Translations under genes and position numbers: made by a program
From: Pseudarthrobacter sp. IC2-21
GTDB taxonomy: Bacteria; Actinomycetota; Actinomycetes; Actinomycetales; Micrococcaceae
DNA length: 64,000 nucleotides
Direction: 5' to 3'
Assembly: GCF_034048115.1 (NCBI RefSeq)
Contig: NZ_CP139145.1
Coordinates: forward strand, 3,844,001-3,908,000
Shown: positions 26,048 to 35,434 of the stretch, piece after piece
Position numbering within the stretch: the first letter of the stretch is position 1
Layout: each line of letters opens with the position of its first letter
The notes under the pieces: model-generated
Databases searched by the model: none
What the model was told of the DNA's origin: nothing
What the model saw: the letters and a program-made list of their open reading frames with translations, nothing else

Positions 26048-26797
26048 CTAGCTGCAGGAAGTCAGAATCCCTGCGATCGCATCGTGCTCGGCCTGGGTGG
26101 TCCACAGCTGGTACTTGACCTTGACGGCGGTCTGACGGACCACATATTCGCAGCGGAACGCCTTGTTGGGCGGGAGCCAGGTGGCCGCGTCCTTGTCACC
26201 CTTGGCACTGTTCGTGGGGCCGTCGGCAGCCATCAGGTTCAAGGGATCGTTCGCCAGTTGCCTTCGCTGTTCGGCAGTGAGCTGTTGTGCGCCCTTCTGC
26301 CAGGCATCGCTGAGTGCTACGAGGTGATCAATCTGGATGGCCGTGCTGGTGGCGTTGCCGCGGACAAAGTTGATGGTTGTGCCGGTGTACTTGTCCCTGA
26401 GCACGCCGGTGGCAACCACGCAGTCCTGGGTGCCGGGCTTGAACGTCTCGCCTTCGAGATCCCTGGCGAGGATATCGTTCCGGGTGTCGCAGCCGTTGCG
26501 GTCCACGTCGGCCCAGGCCGGGCCGAATTCCTCGCGGCTGTAGCCGGTCTTGGGCGCACGCCCCTTCACGGGGATCGATTCCAGTTGTGCACGGGCCGTC
26601 GCTGCTTCGGCCGGGCTCAGGGATTCGCCGGAGTTGGCCGACGGCGCTCCTCTGACCCCTTCGGCCATCGAGGTTGCTGCCTGCCCTGCGGCTTGGGCTG
26701 CGGCGTCACAACCGGCGAGGGCGCCTACGAGAAGCAGACTGGTGAACAGGGTCAATGCCTTGGTGGCGGCGGAACGGTTGATCGGTATGTCCTTCAA
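26048..26797 (-). CDS. Secreted HNH nuclease, DUF1524 type (lipoprotein)
   Basis: A 249-residue protein with a signal peptide ending in lipobox LAGC (ALTLFTSLLLVGALAGC, Cys near residue 25). The mature part has the DUF1524/HNH motif: CDTRNDILARDL, then IQIDHLVALSDAWQKGA with the catalytic His, and NLMAADGPTNSAKGDKDAATWLPPN. Such proteins are putative exported nucleases. The best start is TTG 26797, the only start codon that leaves a normal signal peptide; no strong ribosome-binding site is seen. The frame extends far upstream (to 27604) as a shadow of the plus-strand gene. It converges with the SNF2 gene 36 bp away. Confidence 0.84.
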   Translation of the reverse strand: MKDIPINRSAATKALTLFTSLLLVGALAGCDAAAQAAGQAATSMAEGVRGAPSANSGESLSPAEAATARAQLESIPVKGRAPKTGYSREEFGPAWADVDRNGCDTRNDILARDLEGETFKPGTQDCVVATGVLRDKYTGTTINFVRGNATSTAIQIDHLVALSDAWQKGAQQLTAEQRRQLANDPLNLMAADGPTNSAKGDKDAATWLPPNKAFRCEYVVRQTAVKVKYQLWTTQAEHDAIAGILTSCS

Positions 26798-27074
26798 GAG
26801 TGCGGCGGAGGGAGGCGTGCGGGAGAGGGCAGCCGTGCGGGGGAGGCCGGCGTGCGGCGGAGGTGAACAGGCTACTAGTGCACGCCGTCCTGAGCTGTCA
26901 GGCCTGTTGGTGGAGTCGGTCACACAATCGGTCAGGCTACGCGGCAGGCGAGGACCGCGACGTCGCGACGACCGCGGCGATGCGAGAACTCCGCTGCTGA
27001 AATACCTCAAAATTCTTTTTCGAGCGATCACGCTGACAGCCTTAAATGTCGTACCCCCTCGACATGATGGAGGT

Positions 27075-28817
27075 ATGGAAAGCACAGCAGCGGACGATCG
27101 GCCAGAGGCGGTGTCGGCGGACGCCGGCCCAGCAGCAGCCGTGCCAGTCGACGCGGCGTCGGCTGACGCGGTGTCGGCGGATGCGGCGTTTGCGGCCGTC
27201 GTGGCTGGTGTCGCCGAGCTGACCGAACTCCGCCGTCGCCAGCGTGAGGACCCCGCCGGGCCGGATCCGCTGCGCCGGGGTGTGGACGACTCCCTGGACC
27301 GCCTGGCCGTCATCTCCCGGCTCGAAGCAAGCACGGCCGCTTTGAAAGTTTTCACCACCACCGAATACGTCGACGGGACCACGGCACTCACACCCCCTGC
27401 CGCGTCCCCGCAGGAGAATACCGCCCACGAAATGGCCGCGATCGCCGAACTCGCCTGCGTCCTGACCGTCAGCGAACCAAACGCCGCGTCACTGCTGTCC
27501 ACCTCCCACCGGCTCACCACCACCCTGCCCCTGACCCTGGCCGCCCTGCAGGCAGGAACCATGTCGTGGCAGCACGCCCGGGTCATGGCGGACGAAACCC
27601 TCAACCTCGATCACGCCGGCGCCGCCGCCCTGGAAGCCCACTTCCTGGACCCTGACGCACCCAACCCCGCCCGGGGACCGGCCGGTGAGCTGACCCCCGG
27701 CCGGTTCCGCGCCAAAGCCCGCACCTGGCGCGAACGCCACCACCCGGACAGCATCGAAAAACGCCACACCAAGAGTGCCTTGGACCGGCGTTTGGAGTAC
27801 TCTCCGGACCGGGATGGGATGGCCTGGCTCTCGGCCTACCTCCCCGCCGATCAAGCCGCCGGGATCCATGACCGCGCCACCACCGCCGCCCGGGCAATGC
27901 AGGGCCCCACCGAAACCAGGACCCTCACCCAACTCCGCGCCGACACCGTCGCAGCCTGGCTCCTCGGCGGGGAAGCCGACCTGATCCCCTCACCGAAAGC
28001 CCAGGTCCTGGTAACCGTGCCGGTGTTCGCACTGATGGGCCTGACCGACGAGCCCGCCATGTTGGACGGGTACGGGCCCATCCCACCATCCATGGCGCGC
28101 ACCCTCATCGCCGATGGTGCAGAGTCCTTCCACCGCGTCCTGGTTGACCCCCGCAACGGCGCACCCCTGGAAATCGGCCGGACCAGCTACCGGGTCCCCA
28201 AAGCCATGAGGGCCTGGCTCAGACTCCGGGACGGCAAATGCCCGTTCCCCGGCTGTAACAACCAATCCCTGGACAACGACGCCGACCACGTCCTCGCCTG
28301 GGCCAACGGCGGCACCACAGGAATCTCCAACCTCGCCCAGCCATGCCGCCGCCACCACCGGCTAAAACACACCTCACCCTGGACACCCACACCGGCGAGC
28401 GCCACCAAACCTCCCGGATGGATTTCCCCCACCGGCCGCCACTACACCAGCGAACACCCCGACTTCGAACCACCCATCTGGCCAGAAAAGGTGGACACCG
28501 CCGGGTTCGACACTGCTAGATTCGACACTGCTAGGTTCGACGCCGCCAAGTTGGACACTGCCCTCGCTCGGGACGTGCCCAACACCGTTCCTAGCTATAC
28601 CCTGCCTCGACCCTTGTCCCTGCCGGAAGATGATCTTCCGGAGTATGTGCTATTTCCTGATGACTCGCTCCCAGGGCGGCCCCTACCAAAGGATCCCTTT
28701 GTGAAGTGGGCGGCTCAGGGCTGGGGTTCTCAGAGCCGGGTGACGGACGGTTGGATGGCTGACGCCTGGTCGGCACCCACGGCAGATACGACCGTGGGCC
28801 GAACCGCGGAACTATAA
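27075..28817 (+). CDS. DUF222/13E12-type protein with HNH motif
   Basis: A 580-residue member of the 13E12 (DUF222) family, usually multi-copy in actinobacterial genomes. DUF222 spans about residues 75-340 (TMSWQHARVMADE, SALDRRLEYSPDRDGMAW). The HNH nuclease motif is at about 380-430 (CPFPGCNNQSLDNDADHVL, then ANGGTTGISNLAQPCRRHHRLKH), with zinc-type Cys pairs. The tail has a short tandem pentapeptide-like stretch (FDTAR FDTAR FDAAK LDTAL). The N terminus is a run of Asp/Ala/Val repeats (VSADAGPAAAVPVDAASADAVSADA). ATG 27075 directly follows GGAGGT. The real substrate is unknown; a mobile-element origin is often assumed. Confidence 0.9.
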   Translation: MESTAADDRPEAVSADAGPAAAVPVDAASADAVSADAAFAAVVAGVAELTELRRRQREDPAGPDPLRRGVDDSLDRLAVISRLEASTAALKVFTTTEYVDGTTALTPPAASPQENTAHEMAAIAELACVLTVSEPNAASLLSTSHRLTTTLPLTLAALQAGTMSWQHARVMADETLNLDHAGAAALEAHFLDPDAPNPARGPAGELTPGRFRAKARTWRERHHPDSIEKRHTKSALDRRLEYSPDRDGMAWLSAYLPADQAAGIHDRATTAARAMQGPTETRTLTQLRADTVAAWLLGGEADLIPSPKAQVLVTVPVFALMGLTDEPAMLDGYGPIPPSMARTLIADGAESFHRVLVDPRNGAPLEIGRTSYRVPKAMRAWLRLRDGKCPFPGCNNQSLDNDADHVLAWANGGTTGISNLAQPCRRHHRLKHTSPWTPTPASATKPPGWISPTGRHYTSEHPDFEPPIWPEKVDTAGFDTARFDTARFDAAKLDTALARDVPNTVPSYTLPRPLSLPEDDLPEYVLFPDDSLPGRPLPKDPFVKWAAQGWGSQSRVTDGWMADAWSAPTADTTVGRTAEL

Positions 28818-28853
28818 CCAGCAGGCGCTGGCACCTGTCCGCAGTTCGGCCCA
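28795..28853. terminator. Terminator-like hairpin across DUF222 stop
   Basis: TGGGCCGAAC-CGCGGA (28795-28810) pairs with TCCGCA-GTTCGGCCCA (28838-28853), a 16-bp stem with one mismatch. It includes the end of the DUF222 gene and ends before a tandem repeat and the convergent ammonium transporter gene. Confidence 0.6.
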
Positions 28854-28875
28854 GGGCCGGACTCGTTAGCTATTC

Positions 28876-28939
28876 AGTTATTCATCAGGGAAGTTATTCA
28901 AGAAGGCGGTTATTCAAGAAGGCAGTTATTCAACAGGCC
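28876..28939. repeat. 16-bp tandem repeat, four units
   Basis: Four consecutive 16-bp units: AGTTATTCATCAGGGA, AGTTATTCAAGAAGGC, GGTTATTCAAGAAGGC, AGTTATTCAACAGGCC. It lies between the convergent DUF222 and ammonium transporter genes. It has no spacers, so it is not a CRISPR array; its AT-richness stands out from the surroundings. Confidence 0.85.
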
Positions 28940-28983
28940 AGTGGCGCCCTGGATCGGGCAGGTTACGAATTGGGCGTTATCTA

Positions 28984-30273
28984 TCAGGCGCGTTGCGGCG
29001 AACCCAGCTCCACGGGGTCTTCATCCGTCAGGTACGCCAGCTCGGAGTGGGCAGCGAGGTCGATACCCCGAAGCTCGTCTTCCGGCTTGATACGGAGGCC
29101 AATCGCACGGTCCAGGATCTTCGCCAGAACCCAGGTGACCCCGAACGAGTAAGCCAGCACTGAGACAGTGGTCAGCGCCTGGATGCCAAGTTGCTGGAAG
29201 CCGCCGCCGTAGAAGAGACCGCTCACACCGTTCGGAGCCTTATCGGTCGCAAAGAGCCCGATCAGCAGGGTACCGATGATGCCGCCCACCAGGTGGACGC
29301 CTACGACGTCCAGCGAATCGTCATAGCCCAGGCGGAACTTCCATTCGATGGCGAGTGAGCAGACTGCGCCGGCGATGGCCCCGATGGCCACTGCACCCAG
29401 CGGGCTCACGGCACCGCACGCCGGAGTAATGGCAACCAAAGCGGCGATCAGGCCGGAGGCCGCGCCCATGCTGGTGGCCGCCCCGTGACGGACCCGTTCA
29501 ACCAGCGCCCAGGCAAGGAGCCCGGCCGAAGCCGCTACGGCCGTGTTCAGGAAAACCACGGACGCCGACTGGCCGGCCGAGAGTGCCGAGCCCGCGTTGA
29601 ATCCGAACCAGCCAATCCAGAGCAGGCCAGCGCCGATAAGCACCAGGGGCCGGCTGTGCGGCTTGGTGTGCTCCATCTTTGGCCAGCCGGAACTCTTTCC
29701 AAGAACCAGGGCCAGGGCCAGGGCGGCGGCGCCGGCGTTCATGTGTACTGCCGTGCCACCGGCGAAGTCGATGGCCTTGATGCCATTGGCAATCCAGCCG
29801 CCGGTAACGCTTCCGTCGGCAGACGAGAAGGCGAACACCCAGTGCGCAATGGGGAAGTAAACGACCGTGGCCCAGATGCCCGCGAACAGCATCCACGCAC
29901 CGAACTTCATGCGCCCCGCCGCCGCTCCCGCAACCAGCGCGGTGGTCACGCAGGCGAAGAAGAGTTGGAAGGCCGCGAACAGGATGAGCGGGATGGATGC
30001 CGAGTCGTCCTTGGCCAGCATTTGTCCCATGCCCGGAAATTCGGTGATATCACCGATCAGCCCCAGGCCCCCCACAGAGTTGCCGAAGGCCAATGAGTAG
30101 CCGAACAGCGCCCAGAGCACAGCCACGAGGCTCGCGCCGCCGAAGCACATCATCATCATGTTGAGAATACGGCGGGACCCCACCATGCCTCCGTAAAACA
30201 GGGCGAGGGCGGGGATCATCATGCAGACCAGCGCGGAGCTGGCCAGAATCCAAGCGACATTTCCCGAATCCAT
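28984..30273 (-). CDS. amt: Ammonium transporter
   Basis: A 429-residue Amt/MEP/Rh channel with about 11 membrane helices, conducting ammonia/ammonium into the cell. Signatures: GNVAWILASSALVCMMIPALA (first helix), DFAGGTAVHMNAGAAALALALVLG with the first pore His, and DVVGVHLVGGIIGTLLIGLFA with the second. A C-terminal cytoplasmic tail of about 40 residues, the usual PII (GlnK) contact, ends the protein. ATG 30273 is 7 nt after AAAGGGG; the longer frame (30363) lacks support. No glnK follows. It lies near gdhA on the same strand, fitting nitrogen assimilation, but a strong hairpin separates them. Confidence 0.95.
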   Translation of the reverse strand: MDSGNVAWILASSALVCMMIPALALFYGGMVGSRRILNMMMMCFGGASLVAVLWALFGYSLAFGNSVGGLGLIGDITEFPGMGQMLAKDDSASIPLILFAAFQLFFACVTTALVAGAAAGRMKFGAWMLFAGIWATVVYFPIAHWVFAFSSADGSVTGGWIANGIKAIDFAGGTAVHMNAGAAALALALVLGKSSGWPKMEHTKPHSRPLVLIGAGLLWIGWFGFNAGSALSAGQSASVVFLNTAVAASAGLLAWALVERVRHGAATSMGAASGLIAALVAITPACGAVSPLGAVAIGAIAGAVCSLAIEWKFRLGYDDSLDVVGVHLVGGIIGTLLIGLFATDKAPNGVSGLFYGGGFQQLGIQALTTVSVLAYSFGVTWVLAKILDRAIGLRIKPEDELRGIDLAAHSELAYLTDEDPVELGSPQRA

Positions 30274-30496
30274 GGGAAACCCCTTTCGTGATGCGAAGAG
30301 CGAACGGTAATCGCCCGTGAGAGCCGCTCCGGAGGAGGGACGCGGAATCAGTACCACGTTCACTGGAGGGCAGCTATTGCCGTCTGATTCCCACTGTAGG
30401 ACTGCCGTTTCGCGCTGGGTTTCCGCCTTGTTAAATCATCGTTTCAGTCATTCACCTGCGAGTTTCAGAGGTCACTCCAGTTTTCGCCACCAAGCA

Positions 30497-30532
30497 CAGC
30501 GGCCACGGACCCTGGTGGGTCCGTGGCCGCTG
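30497..30532. terminator. Strong hairpin downstream of gdhA
   Basis: Perfect 16-bp inverted repeat CAGCGGCCACGGACCC/GGGTCCGTGGCCGCTG around TGGT, about 75 bp after the gdhA stop. Likely the gdhA terminator, although there is no T-run. Confidence 0.65.
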
Positions 30533-30578
30533 TGACATAAAAGCGCTGTGACATAAAAGCGCTGTGACACAAGCTGCG
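30531..30578. repeat. 16-bp tandem repeat after gdhA
   Basis: Two identical units TGTGACATAAAAGCGC (30531-30546, 30547-30562) and a third diverged one starting TGTGACACAAGC. The first unit overlaps the end of the gdhA hairpin. The unit length equals that of the array at 28876-28939, on the other side of the ammonium transporter gene, but the sequence differs. Confidence 0.8.
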
Positions 30579-30607
30579 CTGTGGCGGGAGCTATCCGGGC
30601 GGATGCC

Positions 30608-31954
<1,347 letters not shown>

Positions 31955-32047
31955 TCAAATTCGTTAAATGTTCAACATCAAATGATAACAACCGAACGTT
32001 CCTGTCCCGCCCTTTATGTCGTTCGCCCGGAAATACGTCCTCAGGCA

Positions 32048-32105
32048 GGTAGCTCAAGCCGTCGTTTAGGGGGCCCGGAACGACAGCGAGCGCAACCCAG
32101 TTGGG
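32048..32105. repeat. Palindromic repeat, divergent copy 4
   Basis: GGTAGCTCAAGCCGTCGTTTAGG faces CCGGAACGACAGCGAGCGCAACC and CAGTTGGG. The outer CAGTTGGG, the GTAGC word and the GTCGTT/AACGAC core match the repeat family at 910, 13668 and 50623, but the arms pair only in part and the centre is GGGGGCCC-rich, so it looks like a second subtype or a decayed copy. It sits between the divergent gdhA and pheA, 33 bp before pheA. Confidence 0.6.
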
Positions 32106-32138
32106 TGCGTGGGCGCCGGACGTGAAACCATACCCAGC

Positions 32139-32996
32139 ATGGCCCAGAAAATTGCGTACCAGGGTGAGCCCGGCGCCAACTCAAATATTGCGTGCATGGA
32201 CATGTTCCCCGAGCTGGAGAGCGTACCGTGCGCCAGCTTCGAGGACGCCTTCGAGCTGGTGGCCAGCGGTGAGGCCGAGCTGGCCATGATTCCGATCGAG
32301 AACTCCATCGCCGGCCGGGTGGCCGATATCCACATTCTGCTGCCCCAGTCGAACCTGCAGATTGTGGGTGAGTTCTTCCTCCCGATCCATTTCGACCTGC
32401 TGGGCATTCCGGGCAGCACCATCGAAGGCGCCACCGAGGTCCACAGCCACATCCACGCCCTGGGGCAATGCCGCCGCCTGATCCGTGACGCCAAGCTCCG
32501 CCCCGTCATCGCCGGCGATACCGCCGGCTCCGCACGGGAAGTCCGGGAGTGGAACGACCCCACCAAGCTGTCCCTCGCGCCACCGCTCGCGGCCCGGATC
32601 TACGGCCTGGAGGTGCTGGCCTCGCGCGTCGAGGACGATCCCTCCAACACCACCCGCTTTGTGGTGCTGGCGCGGGAAAAAGACCTGCCCACCCGGGAGG
32701 AACTGCCGGGTCCGGCGGTGACCAGCTTTGTGTTCCGCGTCCGGAACGTTCCGTCTGCGCTGTACAAGGCACTGGGCGGCTTCGCCACGAACGGCGTGAA
32801 CATGACCCGGCTCGAAAGCTACATGGTGGGGGACGAGTTCGCCGCCACCATGTTCATGGTGGACGTGGAAGGCCACCCCGAAGACACGCCGCTGCGGCTG
32901 GCGCTCGAGGAACTCGAGTTCTTCACCACCGAAGTACGCATCCTGGGCGTCTACCCCGCGGCCGAGCACCGCACCCAGCGGGCTGTCAGCCGCTAA
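32139..32996 (+). CDS. pheA: Prephenate dehydratase
   Basis: A 285-residue monofunctional prephenate dehydratase, which converts prephenate to phenylpyruvate in phenylalanine synthesis. Catalytic domain about 1-185: starts KIAYQGEPGANSN, includes MIPIENSIAGRVADIH and the dehydratase signature ending in SNTTRFVVLARE (the essential TRF near 180). A C-terminal ACT domain (about 197-275, KTSFVFR-type TSFVFRVRNVPSALYKALG, then NMTRLESYMV) senses phenylalanine; the ESR(P)-type ESYM motif is in the ligand-binding loop. ATG 32139 begins at the conserved N terminus; a GTG start at 32109 would run into the upstream repeat. Confidence 0.96.
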   Translation: MAQKIAYQGEPGANSNIACMDMFPELESVPCASFEDAFELVASGEAELAMIPIENSIAGRVADIHILLPQSNLQIVGEFFLPIHFDLLGIPGSTIEGATEVHSHIHALGQCRRLIRDAKLRPVIAGDTAGSAREVREWNDPTKLSLAPPLAARIYGLEVLASRVEDDPSNTTRFVVLAREKDLPTREELPGPAVTSFVFRVRNVPSALYKALGGFATNGVNMTRLESYMVGDEFAATMFMVDVEGHPEDTPLRLALEELEFFTTEVRILGVYPAAEHRTQRAVSR

Positions 32997-33028
32997 CCGG
33001 CCGACGCCCGCTCCGGGCGGCTGCTGCG

Positions 33029-35281
33029 TTATTCCTTCGCGGCCGTCCCGTCAGGCTCTGCGGGCTCGATCTTGGCAATGGAACCAGTGGCCGGGGCCAC
33101 GGGCGGGGTGAGCACGGAGGCGTAATCGTGCTGCGTTGAGTACGTCAGGAAGCCCAGGTGGGCCTCGTAACGGTCCAGCACGTCGTCGATGATCTGCTGG
33201 TGGGTGACACCCATCAGGTCATACCCCTCCGAGCCGGTCTGCGCGAACACCTCAACGCGGTAGTACACGTCGGTTTCGCGGGACATGCGGCCGCCGAACA
33301 TGGGCACCGGCGCCTCCACGGCCTGGACCTGGTACAGGAAGTCGCGGTGGTTCGGGATCCGGACAACCAGCGCATGGCTGGAGATGTTGGTGTCCTCGTT
33401 GGGGATGATGTCCAGGGTTGCCTCGTAGCCCTGCTTCGTGAACTCGCGGAGCACGTCGGCGAGGGCCGGCTGCACGACGCGTTCCATGAACTGGGCCACC
33501 TGCTTCTTCGACGGGTAGGCGCGCATCCCGGCCAGCCGTTGCCGCCAGGTGCGGTCCGGCACCATGCCGCCGTGCGCCGCCGTCGACTGCCTGCGCAGGA
33601 CCTGGCCCTCGCGCTCAGCCCGCTCCATCCGCAGCGCCTTCGAGAACGAGGCCATCACCAGCCACGCGATGATGGTCACCGGCAGGGCGAAGATGAGCGT
33701 GGCGTATTCCATGGTGGTCACACCACCGGCAATCAGCATGGCGATGGTCAGCAAGGCGGTGAGGACCGCCCAGAAGATGCGGAGCCACTTGGCGCCGTCC
33801 TGGGACGGGTCCGGGATGGAGGAGGAGAAGTTGGACATCACCATGGCGCCGGAGTTGGCGCTCGTCAGGTAGAACAGCAGGCCGGACAGCGTGCCCAGGC
33901 CAATCAGGAAGCTGGCGCCGGGGAACATTTCCAGCAAGGCGTACCAGCCCTGTTCCGGGCTGTCCACGGCCAGCTGGGCGAACTCTTTGTTCCCGCTCAG
34001 GACCTCATGCATGGCACTGTTGCCGAAGATGCTCACGATCAGGAAGTCGCACAGGACCGGGGCGGTGATGGCGGCGATGACAAACTCCCGCAGGGTGCGG
34101 CCGCGGGAGATGCGGGCCAGGAACAGGCCCACGAACGGGCCCCACGCCAGCCAGAAAGCCCAGAAGAAGAGCGTCCAGCCGGCCATCCACTGGGACCCGC
34201 CGTCCTCGTACGCGAAGGTCTGCAGGGTGCGGTCGGGCAGGGTGAACAGGAACCGGCCGATGTTCTCCACCATCGCGTTCAGGAGGAACGAGGTCTTGCC
34301 GGTTACCAGGATGTACAGCAGCATGGCCGCTGAGCTCCAGATGTTCAGCTCCGAGATCCAGCGGATGCCTTTATCCACGCCGGACGTGCACGCGGCGATG
34401 GTCAGTACGACGGCGACAATCACCAGGGCGATCTGCAGCGCGAGTCCCTGCTCCAGGCCGAATATCAGCGCGAAGCCCACGTTCAGGAGCACCACACCGA
34501 TCCCCATGGACGTGGCAACGCCGAAAACCGTTCCCACGAGGGTGACGATGTCGATAGCGTCGCCGATGCCGCCGCGGACCCGCTTGCCGAGCAGCGGGTA
34601 CAGGGCAGCACGGATGGAGAGCGGCATGCCCCACCGGTAGGCGAAATATCCCATAGCCATGCCGAGGAGGGCATACATGGCCCAGCCGGCTACGCCGTAG
34701 TGGAACATGGTCCAGACCACGGCATCCGCGGCGGCCGCCGGAGTTTGTCCCTGGCCTGCCGGCGGCGACATGTACTGGCTGATGGGTCCGGTGACGGAGA
34801 AGAAGAGCATGTCGATGCCCACCCCGGCAGCAAAGAGCATGGCCACCCAGGTGAAGAGCTTGTACTGGGGCCGCGAGTGGTCCGGGCCCAGACGGACCGA
34901 GCCTTCCTTGGAGAAGGCGACCCAGAGGACGAACCCGATCACCACGGTCACGGTGAGGACGTAGAACCAGCCCACGTTCTCTGCGATCCAGGCCACCACC
35001 GTCTTCATGGTGGACTGGGCGTTCGCAGGCACCAGCATCGCCCACACGGAGAAGGCGATGATGATGACCGAGGCGATGACGAATACACGCCAGTTGACTT
35101 TAGGCTGCGGGGCCTCGATGAGTTCGGCGGGGCCGCGGCTGAGTTCCTGGCTGGAAACCGGTGGTCGGTTCTCAAATTCCGGGCCGCCGCGCTTGCGATC
35201 TGTACCGCCAAGCTGACTGCGTGGAACTAATGCCTGCGGTGGTCCGTCTGCCGGACGCCGCGTGTCTTCTTGTTCAGCCAT
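33029..35281 (-). CDS. betT: BCCT-family transporter (choline/betaine type)
   Basis: A 750-residue membrane transporter of the betaine/choline/carnitine family, Na+- or H+-driven. Residues 1-60 are hydrophilic; twelve helices span about 62-565. The BCCT signature WTLFFWAFWLAWGPFVGLFLARISRGRT is complete, and the glycine-rich GIGVVLLNVGFALIFG region and the Trp-rich aromatic box region are present. A C-terminal cytoplasmic extension of about 170 residues follows, as in long BetT proteins where it takes part in osmotic sensing. Choline is the likeliest substrate, but no betaine-synthesis gene is near, so this is inferred. Converges with pheA 32 bp away. Confidence 0.92.
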   Translation of the reverse strand: MAEQEDTRRPADGPPQALVPRSQLGGTDRKRGGPEFENRPPVSSQELSRGPAELIEAPQPKVNWRVFVIASVIIIAFSVWAMLVPANAQSTMKTVVAWIAENVGWFYVLTVTVVIGFVLWVAFSKEGSVRLGPDHSRPQYKLFTWVAMLFAAGVGIDMLFFSVTGPISQYMSPPAGQGQTPAAAADAVVWTMFHYGVAGWAMYALLGMAMGYFAYRWGMPLSIRAALYPLLGKRVRGGIGDAIDIVTLVGTVFGVATSMGIGVVLLNVGFALIFGLEQGLALQIALVIVAVVLTIAACTSGVDKGIRWISELNIWSSAAMLLYILVTGKTSFLLNAMVENIGRFLFTLPDRTLQTFAYEDGGSQWMAGWTLFFWAFWLAWGPFVGLFLARISRGRTLREFVIAAITAPVLCDFLIVSIFGNSAMHEVLSGNKEFAQLAVDSPEQGWYALLEMFPGASFLIGLGTLSGLLFYLTSANSGAMVMSNFSSSIPDPSQDGAKWLRIFWAVLTALLTIAMLIAGGVTTMEYATLIFALPVTIIAWLVMASFSKALRMERAEREGQVLRRQSTAAHGGMVPDRTWRQRLAGMRAYPSKKQVAQFMERVVQPALADVLREFTKQGYEATLDIIPNEDTNISSHALVVRIPNHRDFLYQVQAVEAPVPMFGGRMSRETDVYYRVEVFAQTGSEGYDLMGVTHQQIIDDVLDRYEAHLGFLTYSTQHDYASVLTPPVAPATGSIAKIEPAEPDGTAAKE

Positions 35282-35404
35282 GGAATCTCATGCTAGTACA
35301 CGCGGCCAAAACGAGGCCCGGCCGGAGGTCGTCTGCACCCCCGCCTCGGGCGTCTGATTTCACGGGAACGGAGGCTTCTTCCCGGTGTCAATTCACGCCG
35401 GTTT

Positions 35405-35421
35405 GTGGCCCGCGGGGCCAC
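35405..35421. terminator. Candidate terminator between monooxygenase and BCCT genes
   Basis: GTGGCCC/GGGCCAC 7-bp stem with GCG loop, followed on the plus strand by CGTTTTT. It is in the 153-bp gap between two minus-strand genes; on that strand no T-run follows. Confidence 0.4.
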
Positions 35422-35434
35422 CGTTTTTCGCCGT

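Larger units (their letters stand above)
30274..30607. other. Intergenic region between gdhA and ammonium transporter gene
   Basis: No gene is seen in these 334 bases. They hold a strong hairpin (30497-30532), a 16-bp tandem repeat (30531-30578) and the presumed promoter region of the ammonium transporter gene, which has several GAAAC and GTGAC/GTGAA words on the minus strand but not with GlnR spacing. Confidence 0.6.

Noticed and set aside
26048..28817. A restriction or defence island made of the two HNH proteins and the SNF2 helicase
   Set aside because: One HNH protein is an exported lipoprotein, the other is a common 13E12-family protein, the genes are on different strands, and no methylase or specificity gene accompanies them.
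28876..28939. CRISPR-like short repeats
   Set aside because: Units are directly adjacent without spacers, only 16 bp long, and no cas genes are present.
30380..30480. GlnR-type boxes upstream of the ammonium transporter gene
   Set aside because: GTGAC, GTGAA and several GAAAC words are present on the minus strand, but their spacing does not give the GTnAC-N6-GAAAC (AC-N9-AC) pattern known for GlnR.
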